A stretch of 64,000 nt of DNA, taken from positions 124,001 through 188,000 of the forward strand of contig NZ_JADKYX010000010.1 in the NCBI RefSeq assembly GCF_016093545.1. The letters run 5' to 3'. Below are positions 56,538 to 64,000 of the stretch, piece after piece. The position numbers were made by a program, and so were the translations under genes. The stretch's first letter is position 1. Each line of letters begins with the position of its first letter. The notes beneath the pieces are model-generated. The model worked only from the letters and a program-made list of their open reading frames with translations. It did not search any database and was not told the origin of the DNA. This stretch comes from Massilia rhizosphaerae (lineage in GTDB: Bacteria > Pseudomonadota > Gammaproteobacteria > Burkholderiales > Burkholderiaceae_D).

Positions 56538-58088
56538 ATGCCAGCCACCTACACTCCAAGCCCCGAAGCTGATGCGCCCCCGGTCCTGCAACTGACCGGC
56601 ATCAGCAAACGCTTCAACGGCATCCACGCCCTGAACGGCGTGAACATCACGATCCGCGCCGGCGAATGCATGGCCCTGGTCGGAGAGAACGGCGCCGGCA
56701 AGTCCACGCTCGTCAAGACCCTCACCGGCATCTACCGGCCCGACGCCGGCGCGATGGCGCTGGACGGCCGCGCCGTGTCGTTCGCGAGCCCGCAGGAAGC
56801 GATGGCCGCCGGGATCACGGCCGTGCACCAGGAAACCGTCATGTTCGACGAATTGTCGGTGGCCGAGAACATCTACGTCGGCCGCCAGCCCGTGCGGGCG
56901 GGACGCATCGACTGGGGCCGCATCGAGGCCGAGGCAGAGGCCCTGTTCGCCCGGCTGGAAGTCGCGCTGCCCGTCAAGGCGCGGGTGAAGGACCTGTCCG
57001 TCGCCCAGCGCCACTTCGTCGAAATCGCCCGCGCCCTCGCCCAGGATGCGCGCGTCGTCATCATGGACGAGCCGACGGCCGCCCTGTCGCAGCGCGAGAT
57101 CCGCGAGCTGTATCGCATCATCGAACAACTCAAGGCCGCCGGCACGGCCGTCATCTTCATCTCGCACAAATTCGACGAGATCTTCGAAGTGGCCGACTGC
57201 TACACCGTGCTGCGCGACGGCCAGTTCGTCGCCGAGGGGCGCCTGGCCGACATCACGGAGCAGGAACTGGTCGCGCTGATGGTGGGCCGCGCCGTGCACC
57301 AGGCCTACCCGAAGCTCGACGCCGAGATCGGCGCGCCGCTGCTCGTCGTGCAGAACCTGTCGCACCCCACCGAATTCGACGACGTCAGCTTCACCCTGCG
57401 GCGCGGCGAGATCCTCGGCTTCTACGGACTGGTCGGCGCCGGCCGCTCGGAAGTGATGCAGGCCCTGTTCGGCCTGACGCCGGACGTCACCGGCTGCATC
57501 ACGCTGGACGGCAAGCCGGTGACGCCGCGCTCGCCCAGCGACGCGATCCGGCTCGGCCTCGCCTACGTGCCGGAAGACCGCCAGCACCACGGCGCCCACC
57601 TCACGCTGCCGATCCAGCACAACATCACGCTGCCGATCCTGTCGCGCCTCGGCTTCTTCCTGCGCCGCCACGCGAAGCAGGAAACCGCCATCGCGCGCCA
57701 TTTCGCGGAACAGCTGGAGCTTAAGGCGAGCCACCTCACGCAGCACGTGGCCGAGCTCTCCGGCGGCAACCAGCAGAAGGTCGTCCTCGGCAAATGGCTG
57801 GCGACGGATCCGAAAGTGATCATCCTCGACGAGCCGACGAAGGGCATCGACATCGGCTCGAAAGCGGCCGTGCACCGTTTCATCGGCCAGCTGGTGGCGC
57901 GCGGCCTGTCCGTGATCCTCGTGTCGTCCGAACTGCCGGAAGTGCTGGGCATGGCGGACCGCATCGTCGTCATGCACCACGGCCGCGTGCAGCGCGAATT
58001 CCTGCGCGGCGAGGCGACGCCGGAAGCCGTCGTCGCCGCCGCCTCGGGCCTGGCCCTCGACCCAACCACGGCACCGGAGGCCGCATGA
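56538..58088 (+). CDS. rhaT: Rhamnose ABC importer, double ATPase subunit
   Basis: A 516-residue protein with two ABC domains, as in ribose/rhamnose importers. Domain 1 has Walker A GENGAGKST, DLSVAQRHFVEIARAL (LSVAQ, a normal variant of the signature) and VVIMDEPTAALS. Domain 2 starts near 265 with the degenerate LVGAGRSEV and has ELSGGNQQKVVLGKWL and ILDEPTKGID. ATG 56538 lacks a strong ribosome site. It is separated from rhaS by 157 bases that include a repeat, and overlaps rhaP by four. Confidence 0.92.
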   Translation: MPATYTPSPEADAPPVLQLTGISKRFNGIHALNGVNITIRAGECMALVGENGAGKSTLVKTLTGIYRPDAGAMALDGRAVSFASPQEAMAAGITAVHQETVMFDELSVAENIYVGRQPVRAGRIDWGRIEAEAEALFARLEVALPVKARVKDLSVAQRHFVEIARALAQDARVVIMDEPTAALSQREIRELYRIIEQLKAAGTAVIFISHKFDEIFEVADCYTVLRDGQFVAEGRLADITEQELVALMVGRAVHQAYPKLDAEIGAPLLVVQNLSHPTEFDDVSFTLRRGEILGFYGLVGAGRSEVMQALFGLTPDVTGCITLDGKPVTPRSPSDAIRLGLAYVPEDRQHHGAHLTLPIQHNITLPILSRLGFFLRRHAKQETAIARHFAEQLELKASHLTQHVAELSGGNQQKVVLGKWLATDPKVIILDEPTKGIDIGSKAAVHRFIGQLVARGLSVILVSSELPEVLGMADRIVVMHHGRVQREFLRGEATPEAVVAAASGLALDPTTAPEAA

Positions 58089-59083
58089 ACCTCTTCAAGC
58101 AAAGAGAACCGCTGCTGGCCGCGATGATCGTGCTGCTGGTGCTGGCCGTCGGCCTGCGCGAGCCCGCGTTCCTTTCCCTCGATTCGCTGGCCAACGTCGT
58201 CACCGACAGCACCTTGCTCGTGATGCTGGCGCTGACGCAGATGCTCGTCATCGTCACGCGCGGCGTGGACCTGTCCGTCGCGTCGAACCTGGCGCTGTCC
58301 GGCATGGTCGCCGCGATGCTCGGCGCCCACGTGCCCGGCCTGCCGCTGCCCGTCATCATGCTGGCCGCCGTCGGCACGGGCCTCTTGCTCGGTCTCGTCA
58401 ACGGCTGGCTGATCGGCTACCTGGAACTGCCGCCCATCGTCGTCACGTTGGGCACGATGAGCGTCTACCGCGGCGCCGTGTTCGTGCTGTCCGGCGGCGC
58501 GTGGGTGTCGGCGCACCAGATGCCCGCCCACTTCATCGCGTTCCCGCTGGACAGCCTACTCGGCCTGCCGCACCTCGTGTGGATCGCGGCCGGCACGGTC
58601 GCCGTCATGGCCTGGGTGGCACGGAGCACCCGCTTCGGGCGCGACCTGTACGCCATCGGCAATGCGCCGCAGTGCGCCGGCTACATCGGCATCGCCAGCA
58701 ACAAGCGCCTGCTGTGGACGTACGCGCTGTCCGGCGCCGTCGCGGGTCTGTGCGGCTACCTGTGGGTGGCGCGCTATGCCGTCGCCTACACGGAGATCGC
58801 CTACGGCTTCGAATTCACCGTGATCGCCGCGTGCGTGATCGGGGGCGTTTCCATCGGCGGCGGCGTCGGCACGGTGCTCGGCGCCACCCTGGGCGCCCTG
58901 TTCCTCACCGTGATCGGCAACGCGCTGCCCGTGCTGCAAGTCTCGCCGTTCTGGCAGAGCGCCCTCACCGGCCTCGTGATCCTCGTCGCCGTCCTGATCA
59001 ACGCCCGCGGCGCCGGCCGCCGCAGCCGCCAGATCCTGCCGCTGCACGGCACCGAGGCCCAACCCAACCGGAGTGCCGCGTGA
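58085..59083 (+). CDS. rhaP: Rhamnose ABC importer, permease 1
   Basis: A 332-residue inner-membrane permease with 8-10 helices of the ribose-permease family: IVTRGVDLSVASNLALSGMVAAML, ELPPIVVTLGTMSVYRG, DLYAIGNAPQCAGYIGI (coupling loop) and FEFTVIAACVIGGVSIGGGVGTVLG. ATG 58085 overlaps the rhaT stop (ATGA). Names P and Q follow the rhizobial order and cannot be told apart by sequence alone. Confidence 0.9.
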   Translation: MNLFKQREPLLAAMIVLLVLAVGLREPAFLSLDSLANVVTDSTLLVMLALTQMLVIVTRGVDLSVASNLALSGMVAAMLGAHVPGLPLPVIMLAAVGTGLLLGLVNGWLIGYLELPPIVVTLGTMSVYRGAVFVLSGGAWVSAHQMPAHFIAFPLDSLLGLPHLVWIAAGTVAVMAWVARSTRFGRDLYAIGNAPQCAGYIGIASNKRLLWTYALSGAVAGLCGYLWVARYAVAYTEIAYGFEFTVIAACVIGGVSIGGGVGTVLGATLGALFLTVIGNALPVLQVSPFWQSALTGLVILVAVLINARGAGRRSRQILPLHGTEAQPNRSAA

Positions 59084-60099
59084 ACCCGACCACCGCCATG
59101 CCAACCGATTCCAAGCCGTCCTCGCGCTACACCATCCTCGACCGCGAAACGCCGCGCCTGAAACACGTCCTCGCGCGCTGGGAAACCCTATTGGGGCTGC
59201 TGTTCGTGGCCGTCTTCGCCGCCGACAGCATCGTGCTGCCGCACTTCCTCGACCTGTACAACCTGTTGGACGGCACCCAGAACTTCAGCGAGAAAGCGTT
59301 GATCGCGCTGCCGATGGCCTTGTTGATCATCTGCCGCGAGATCGACATCTCGGTCGCCGGCACGCTCGCGCTGTCGTCCGTCGCGATGGGTCTCGCGCAC
59401 GGCGCGGGCTTCCCGCCCGCCAGCCTGCCTCTCGTCGCGCTGGCGACGGGCACCGCGTGCGGCTTCCTGAACGGGGTGCTCGTCACGCGCTTCGCGCTGC
59501 CGTCGATCGTCGTCACCATCGGCACCGTGTCGCTGTTCCGGGGCCTGGCCAGCGTCGTCCTCGGCGACAAGGCGTTCACCGGCTATCCGCAGCTGATGGC
59601 CGACTGGGGCCAGGGCTACTTCTTCGGCATCGTGCCGCGCGAATTCGTCGTGCTGCTCGTGTGCGCCGCGCTGTTCGCGCTGCTGCTGCACACGACGCGC
59701 TGGGGCCGCCGCATCTACGCCATCGGAAACAACCCGGAAGCGGCGCGCTTTTCCGGCATCGCCGTCGACCGCTACCGCCTCGCGCTGTTCATGCTGACGG
59801 GCGCGATGGCCGGCCTCGCCGCCTTCCTGCTGACGGGGCGCATCGGCAGCACGCGTCCGAACATCGCCACCGGCTGGGAGCTGGAAGTGATCACGATGGT
59901 GATCCTGGGCGGCGTCAGCATCGCGGGCGGGTCCGGCACGATCGCCGGCGTGATGCTCGCCGTGCTCACGATGGGTACCGTCACGTACGGGCTGGCGCTC
60001 GCCAACATCCCCGGCATCTACATGACGATCGTCGTCGGCGTGCTGCTGCTCGCGACCATCGCGCTGCCGAAACTGCTGCGCATGCGGCGCGCGAGGTAG
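59080..60099 (+). CDS. rhaQ: Rhamnose ABC importer, permease 2
   Basis: A 339-residue permease of the same family: ICREIDISVAGTLALSSVAMGLAHG, FALPSIVVTIGTVSLFRGLASVVLG, RIYAIGNNPEAARFSGI and LEVITMVILGGVSIAGGSGTIAG. The start is GTG 59080, overlapping the rhaP stop and preceded by CCGGAGTG; ATG 59098 is an alternative. A hydrophilic N-terminal extension of about 35 residues precedes the first helix. Confidence 0.9.
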   Translation: MNPTTAMPTDSKPSSRYTILDRETPRLKHVLARWETLLGLLFVAVFAADSIVLPHFLDLYNLLDGTQNFSEKALIALPMALLIICREIDISVAGTLALSSVAMGLAHGAGFPPASLPLVALATGTACGFLNGVLVTRFALPSIVVTIGTVSLFRGLASVVLGDKAFTGYPQLMADWGQGYFFGIVPREFVVLLVCAALFALLLHTTRWGRRIYAIGNNPEAARFSGIAVDRYRLALFMLTGAMAGLAAFLLTGRIGSTRPNIATGWELEVITMVILGGVSIAGGSGTIAGVMLAVLTMGTVTYGLALANIPGIYMTIVVGVLLLATIALPKLLRMRRAR

Positions 60100-60104
60100 C
60101 TTCC

Positions 60105-61448
60105 ATGCACGACGCCCTGATCGTCCTCGACATCGGCAAGACGAACGCCAAGCTGGCGCTGATCGACGCCACCGGCCGCGTGCTCGCGGAACGGCGCCGC
60201 CCGAACGCCGTGCGCACGGACGGACCGTATCCGCACCTCGACACGGACGGCCTGTGGGACTGGCTGCTGACCGCGTGCCGCGCCTTCGCCGCGCAGGCGC
60301 GCGTGACGGCCATCGTTCCCGTCACGCACGGCGCGACGGCCGCGCTGGTCGACGACACGGGCCTCGTGCTGCCCGTGCCCGACTACGAGGCCGAGTTGCC
60401 GGGCCTGGACTACGCCGCGCTGCGCCCGCCGTTCGAGGAGACGCTGTCGCCGGGGCTGCCCGCGGGCCTGAACCTGGGCCGCCAGCTCGCCTGGCTGCAG
60501 GCGCGCTTCCCGGACGCGTTCCGGCGCGCGCGCCACATCCTCATGTATCCGCAATACTGGGCCTGGCGCCTGTGCGGCGCGGCCGCGTCGGAAGCGACGT
60601 CGCTGGGCTGCCATACCGACTTGTGGAATCCGCGCACCCAGGCGTATTCGAGCCTCGTGGACCGCATGGGCTGGACGGCCCTCATGCCGCCGCCGGCGTC
60701 GGCGCACGCCGTCCTGGGCACGCTCCGTCCCGAAGTCGCCGCCGCCACGTGGCTGCCACCCGATTGCGCCGTCCTGTGCGGCATCCACGACAGCAACGCG
60801 TCGCTGCTGCGCTACCTGGGCAAGGGCGAAGGCACCGTGCTGTCGACCGGCACGTGGGTGATCGCCGCCGCCTTCGGCACCTCGCTGGACAATCTGCGCG
60901 AACAAGCGGACATGCTGGCCAACACGAACGCGCTGGGCCGGCCCGTCGCCTGCATGCGCTTCATGGGCGGGCGCGAATTCGGCGAGCTGGCCGGCGCGTC
61001 TCCCGTACCGTGCGATTTCGCGGACGTCGAACGCCTCGTCGCGCGCGGCACGCTGGCGCTGCCCTGCTTCGCATCGACCGGCGGCCCGTTCGCGGGCCGC
61101 GCCGGCCGCATCGACGGTCCGCCGCCCGCGGACGCGCGCGAACGCTATGCGCTGGCCACGTTGTACTGCGTGCTGGTGACGGACTACTGTCTCGACGCGC
61201 TGGGAGCAAAGGGCCCGCTGGCCGTCGAAGGCAGTTTCACGGCGAACCCGTGGTTCGGGCCCCTGCTGGCGACGCTGCGGCCGGCGCAGCCGGTGTCCTA
61301 TTCGGACGACGCGAGCGGCACCACGTGCGGCGGCTGGATGCTGCGCTACCGGGACGCCGCGCCGCCGGGGGCGAGTACCGCGATCGCGGCGCGGGCGCCG
61401 TCAGGACTGGACGTGTATCGGGCGCGCTGGCGCGCCGCATTGGGCTGA
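60105..61448 (+). CDS. rhaK: Rhamnulokinase (FGGY family)
   Basis: A 447-residue sugar kinase. It has the ATP-site start LIVLDIGKTNAKLALID, VTHGATAALVDD, CGIHDSNASLLRYLG, VLSTGTWVIAAAFG, the FMGGREFGELAG stretch, and a C-terminal TCGGWMLRYRD. It phosphorylates L-rhamnulose; in rhizobia the homologue is also needed for rhamnose import. It follows rhaQ by five bases and ends the operon. The mutarotase that normally precedes it in rhizobia is absent here and found at 46293. Confidence 0.9.
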   Translation: MHDALIVLDIGKTNAKLALIDATGRVLAERRRPNAVRTDGPYPHLDTDGLWDWLLTACRAFAAQARVTAIVPVTHGATAALVDDTGLVLPVPDYEAELPGLDYAALRPPFEETLSPGLPAGLNLGRQLAWLQARFPDAFRRARHILMYPQYWAWRLCGAAASEATSLGCHTDLWNPRTQAYSSLVDRMGWTALMPPPASAHAVLGTLRPEVAAATWLPPDCAVLCGIHDSNASLLRYLGKGEGTVLSTGTWVIAAAFGTSLDNLREQADMLANTNALGRPVACMRFMGGREFGELAGASPVPCDFADVERLVARGTLALPCFASTGGPFAGRAGRIDGPPPADARERYALATLYCVLVTDYCLDALGAKGPLAVEGSFTANPWFGPLLATLRPAQPVSYSDDASGTTCGGWMLRYRDAAPPGASTAIAARAPSGLDVYRARWRAALG

Positions 61449-61523
61449 ACGCGGTGACGGATTTCGTAGAGACATCGGTACTCGTGCGGATTCGACTTTC
61501 ATCTGATGTGAATATCATCGAAG

Positions 61524-61934
61524 TCATTGGTGTACGCAGGTAGCGGTAGCTGTCCAAGTGCTCTTGGCCGGTGCCTGGTTTTTGCCCACCCGAACCCGTA
61601 CGGTGCAGCGTCCAACTTGAGGTGCGAGCTTCATCCACCATTGGGTTCCCGGCCATCCCATGTCGGCTTTGGTGCGCTTCCTGCCACCGTACAGGCATAT
61701 TAGCCATGCTTGTTCATCATCAGCGAAACCGTAGCGAGCATCGTACCCGCCTGCGACCTTCTCTTCGTCGCCATGAAGAAAACCGTTGCCGTGAAGTTCA
61801 CCCGACATCATTGAAGCGCCAGTTAACGGCATTGTGGCGGCATTCTTGCCGGGATAGACCTGCGGACAAGTGTAGACTTCCGCATTCACAACTGTACAAG
61901 AGAACGCCAATACCGCGGACAAGAGCGTCTTCAC
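61524..61934 (-). CDS. Candidate T6SS immunity protein (STY0301-like), periplasmic
   Basis: A 136-residue protein with a signal peptide (LLSAVLAFSCTVVNA). The mature part contains four or more cysteines (YTCPQVYPG, WLICLYGG, GRCTVRV, ATCVHQ) that probably form disulfides, and an AWLICLYGGRK centre reminiscent of STY0301-type proteins. Its ATG overlaps the stop of the amidase-like gene before it. The order Hcp, effector, periplasmic partner is the usual layout of an effector-immunity pair, so it likely neutralises that enzyme. AT-richer than its neighbours. Confidence 0.6.
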   Translation of the reverse strand: MKTLLSAVLAFSCTVVNAEVYTCPQVYPGKNAATMPLTGASMMSGELHGNGFLHGDEEKVAGGYDARYGFADDEQAWLICLYGGRKRTKADMGWPGTQWWMKLAPQVGRCTVRVRVGKNQAPAKSTWTATATCVHQ

Positions 61935-62416
61935 GGAACCTCCACGACGTAAAAATCATTCGCATTGTCACAAGGCGATCTGCCACTTAGCCTTGCCTGT
62001 TCGGGCGTAAAAGCCCGTACTGGGCGCGGACCAGGCACATGCGGCAGCGCCCCGGAACTCCATTGGTCGAACATCCAAATCCGACTAGGCTTTCCTGTCG
62101 CAACGCTGTAACCGTCGCCTCCCATGAACAACGTCGCGTGATATCCGTGGGCGTTCGGATAGATCATTTTGCCGTCCGTGGACACAAAATTGGCGATAAC
62201 AGTACCGGGCTTTAAGGTTCTGGCGACATCAACCACGCGCTCCCCCGGTCGCCATCGACTAGTGTGCCCGACGCTCGTTAATTCCTGCGGGAGCCTGGCA
62301 CATTGCCCATCAGCGATGAACGTCTGTACATGGGCCTTTTCATCCTTGGCCTGCTGCTCTGCCCATTTCTTCAACAGCGCACTAAAGTCACCAGAGTACA
62401 CAACCGGGTGTGGCAT
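61931..62416 (-). CDS. Candidate T6SS amidase effector (BPSL0067-like)
   Basis: A 161-residue protein without signal peptide. It shows an NlpC/P60-like catalytic layout: IADGQCARLPQEL with Cys39, HGYHATLFMGGDG with His93, and MFDQWSSG with Asp117, plus LKPGTVIANF. This matches BPSL0067-type proteins, which are probable peptidoglycan amidases. It starts 12 bases after hcp and overlaps the putative immunity gene. Delivery to a rival's periplasm by the Hcp tube is the natural reading, but there is no experimental basis here. Confidence 0.65.
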   Translation of the reverse strand: MPHPVVYSGDFSALLKKWAEQQAKDEKAHVQTFIADGQCARLPQELTSVGHTSRWRPGERVVDVARTLKPGTVIANFVSTDGKMIYPNAHGYHATLFMGGDGYSVATGKPSRIWMFDQWSSGALPHVPGPRPVRAFTPEQARLSGRSPCDNANDFYVVEVP

Positions 62417-62428
62417 ATTGCCTCCCGG

Positions 62429-62923
62429 TTAAGCGGCGACCTTGTTCGCGGCTGAATCCCAGCCGCCTGCCGTGCTACCACCTGCGCCGCCCGAAATCTT
62501 CTGCTGGGTGTATGTACATTTAAACTTGGAGGATGCCAAATGCACGTTTTCCGTAATAATCCCTCCGCTACTGCTGGTCGGAGTGACGTTGGAAATCATG
62601 ACGTTCTCAAGCACGATTTCAAAATACTTGACGCGAGCACCATCGCCATCGGCCCGGAAGAACTCGAATTTGGCTTGCGGGATGGTTTTCCCCATCGCGC
62701 AGGTCTGGAAGAGCACTGGGGATGTAATATCTGCCAGCTTTTCAAAGCTGACTTCGTGAATATCAGCCTTGCCGCTCGTATGCCCTCCAGCCGTCGAGAC
62801 GGCCGTGGCTCTCGGCTGGCTTACGCCCCATCGCACGTTGTGAATCTCTATCCATCCGCGATGTTTGTCGTCTTGCGATTCGCCCTTGATGTCCCCGATC
62901 TGAAGATAAGCGTCGATTGCCAT
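62429..62923 (-). CDS. hcp: Hcp family type VI secretion tube protein
   Basis: A 164-residue Hcp. The start AIDAYLQIGDIKGESQDDKHRGWIEI is diagnostic, followed by HTSGKADIHEVSFEKLADITSPVLFQTCAMGK and YFEIVLENVMISNV. The C-terminus (QKISGGAGGSTAGGWDSAANK) is the usual Gly-rich end. ATG 62923 is preceded by GGGGGC; ATG 62935 is an alternative. No other T6SS structural gene is in the window, so this is an auxiliary, probably effector-linked Hcp. Confidence 0.9.
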   Translation of the reverse strand: MAIDAYLQIGDIKGESQDDKHRGWIEIHNVRWGVSQPRATAVSTAGGHTSGKADIHEVSFEKLADITSPVLFQTCAMGKTIPQAKFEFFRADGDGARVKYFEIVLENVMISNVTPTSSSGGIITENVHLASSKFKCTYTQQKISGGAGGSTAGGWDSAANKVAA

Positions 62924-63095
62924 GTTTGCCCCCATGAGAAGTTGAGCAACGATTCTTGCCCAGCTACGTTGATGCAACATTAATAGAGGACAGAAAGGGG
63001 AGAGAGGCGGATCAAGCAGCACATTACCGTTTCACATACGATTGTAGCGTGGTCCCGATGGTAGACTGGAGGGATTTCACATCCCCGCCATCCCG

Positions 63096-63572
63096 ATGAG
63101 CCTCGCCTCCGTCACCACCTTCTTCGCCGCCCACGCGCCCGACATCGCCGTCGAGCGCTATGCCGCCAGCACCGCGACCGTCGCCCTCGCCGCCGCCGCG
63201 TTGGGCGTGACGCCTGGCCAGATCGCCAAGACGCTGTCGCTGCGCCTGGACGACGAGGTCGTGCTGCTGGTCGCGCGCGGCGACGCCCGCGTGGACAACC
63301 GCAAGTACAAGGATCGCTTCGGCCAGAAGGCCCGTATGCTGAACCTGGACGAGGTGGAACGGGAGACCGGCCACCCCGTCGGCGGCGTGTGCCCGTTCGG
63401 CCTGGCGCGGCCGCTGCGCGTGTTCTGCGACGTGTCGCTGCGCGCGTTCGATGTCGTGTTTCCCGCCGCCGGCGCGCCCGATGCGGCCGTGCGCGTGACG
63501 CCCGACAGGCTGGCGTTGCTCACGCACGCCGAGTGGGTCGACGTGATGCAGGCCGTGGCCGTCGCGGCGTAG
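63096..63572 (+). CDS. ybaK: YbaK/EbsC-type aminoacyl-tRNA deacylase
   Basis: A 158-residue single-domain protein of the YbaK/ProX editing family: LGVTPGQIAKTLSLRLDDEVVLLVARGDARVDNRKYK with the conserved lysine, and TGHPVGGVCPFGL. It hydrolyses mischarged tRNAs such as Cys-tRNAPro or Ala-tRNAPro. Normal length. It is a single gene on the plus strand after the T6SS cassette. Confidence 0.88.
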   Translation: MSLASVTTFFAAHAPDIAVERYAASTATVALAAAALGVTPGQIAKTLSLRLDDEVVLLVARGDARVDNRKYKDRFGQKARMLNLDEVERETGHPVGGVCPFGLARPLRVFCDVSLRAFDVVFPAAGAPDAAVRVTPDRLALLTHAEWVDVMQAVAVAA

Positions 63573-63578
63573 GCCGCG

Positions 63579-64000
63579 TCAGACGCCGCGGCCCAGCCGC
63601 GCGATCAGGTCCGCCAGCGGCAACGGCCGGCAATACAGATACCCCTGCATGCACGGCCGCCCGTTCTCCGCGAGGAAGCGCGCCTGCGCTTCCGTCTCGA
63701 TGCCTTCCGCCACGACGCGCAGGCCCAGGTGGTCGGCCATCGCGAGGATCGTCTGCACGATCGCCGTGCCGTTGGCGTCGTGCGGCGTGTCGCGCATGAA
63801 GCTCTTGTCGATCTTGAGTTCGTACAGCGGCATCTTCTTGAGGTAGCCCAGGCTCGAATAGCCGGTGCCGAAATCGTCGATCGAGAAGCGGATTCCCAGC
63901 GCCGCCAGCTCGCGCATCTTCTCCGTGATGACGTCGAAGTCTTCGACGAGCAGGCCCTCCGTCACCTCGAACACGAAGGCCTGCGGCGCCACGCCCGACT
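63579..64000 (-). CDS. C-terminal part of an EAL-domain c-di-GMP phosphodiesterase (partial)
   Basis: The frame is open at the window edge and gives the last 140 residues of an EAL domain: VFEVTEGLLVED (metal site), SIDDFGTGYSSLGYLKKMPLYELKIDKSF, VVAEGIETEAQARFL and GYLYCRPLPLADL. All visible catalytic residues are present. The N-terminal part and any sensor or GGDEF domains lie outside the window. It converges with ybaK, the stops six bases apart. Confidence 0.9.
   Translation of the reverse strand, partial: SGVAPQAFVFEVTEGLLVEDFDVITEKMRELAALGIRFSIDDFGTGYSSLGYLKKMPLYELKIDKSFMRDTPHDANGTAIVQTILAMADHLGLRVVAEGIETEAQARFLAENGRPCMQGYLYCRPLPLADLIARLGRGV

Noticed and set aside
1..64000. tRNA, rRNA, CRISPR arrays, prophage or transposase genes
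   Set aside because: I looked for these and saw none; absence is by eye and short RNA genes could have been missed.

Overview
The window is high-GC chromosomal DNA of a beta-proteobacterium, most likely Oxalobacteraceae of the Massilia/Telluria/Duganella group. The evidence is a short H-NS-type protein with a GRGRQPRW core, a PEP-CTERM exported protein, many plant-polysaccharide enzymes, and a dispersed GTAGGGTGGGC intergenic repeat. No rRNA, tRNA, CRISPR array, transposase or integrase was seen. Genus-level placement is inference.

Layout. 1-3.9 kb: end of a transporter, a decayed gene, a GH28 pectinase, a LysE exporter and an AraC regulator. 3.9-13.1 kb: a PEP-CTERM protein and the genes of the De Ley-Doudoroff galactonate route. 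These lie in two blocks, LysR-dgoK-dgoA and dgoD-SDR, separated by a run of small unknown, partly AT-richer genes and udk. 13.1-18.8 kb: an H-NS-like protein and two convergent c-di-GMP signalling proteins. 19.0-22.4 kb: a compact unknown three-gene operon (methyltransferase, DUF2156 protein, fatty acyl-CoA reductase-like protein). 22.6-30.3 kb: a plus-strand rhamnogalacturonan-I (RG-I) operon (DUF4861-like, PL26-like exo-lyase, PL9-like lyase, CE12 acetylesterase, GH43 lipoprotein). 30.4-40.7 kb: two DUF2382 stress proteins, a GMC oxidoreductase, a GH3 glycosidase divergent from a tryptophan-halogenase-like flavoprotein with a LacI-type operator between them, a purine permease, a SnoaL-like protein, a small lipoprotein and a metallophosphoesterase. 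40.7-46.3 kb: a second RG-I block (GH105, DUF6250/YesU-like, tandem CE12, DUF1080 lipoprotein, alpha/beta hydrolase). 46.3-61.4 kb: a complete L-rhamnose system. 61.5-62.9 kb: an AT-richer Hcp, amidase-like effector and candidate immunity cassette of type VI secretion. 63-64 kb: ybaK and the end of an EAL protein.

How it works together. Secreted lyases and the GH28 cut the rhamnose/galacturonate backbone of pectin. CE12 and other esterases remove acetyl groups. GH43 and GH3 trim side chains. GH105 proteins remove the unsaturated uronate left by the lyases, and GH106 releases rhamnose. Rhamnose enters by the RhaSTPQ ABC importer, is epimerised by RhaM, isomerised by RhaI, phosphorylated by RhaK and cleaved by RhaD to DHAP and lactaldehyde. 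Side-chain galactose could feed the DgoD/K/A route. The rhaDI genes continue into GH106, GH105 and rhaM, so polymer release and monosaccharide catabolism appear to share one transcript. The outer-membrane importer for the oligosaccharides is not in this window.
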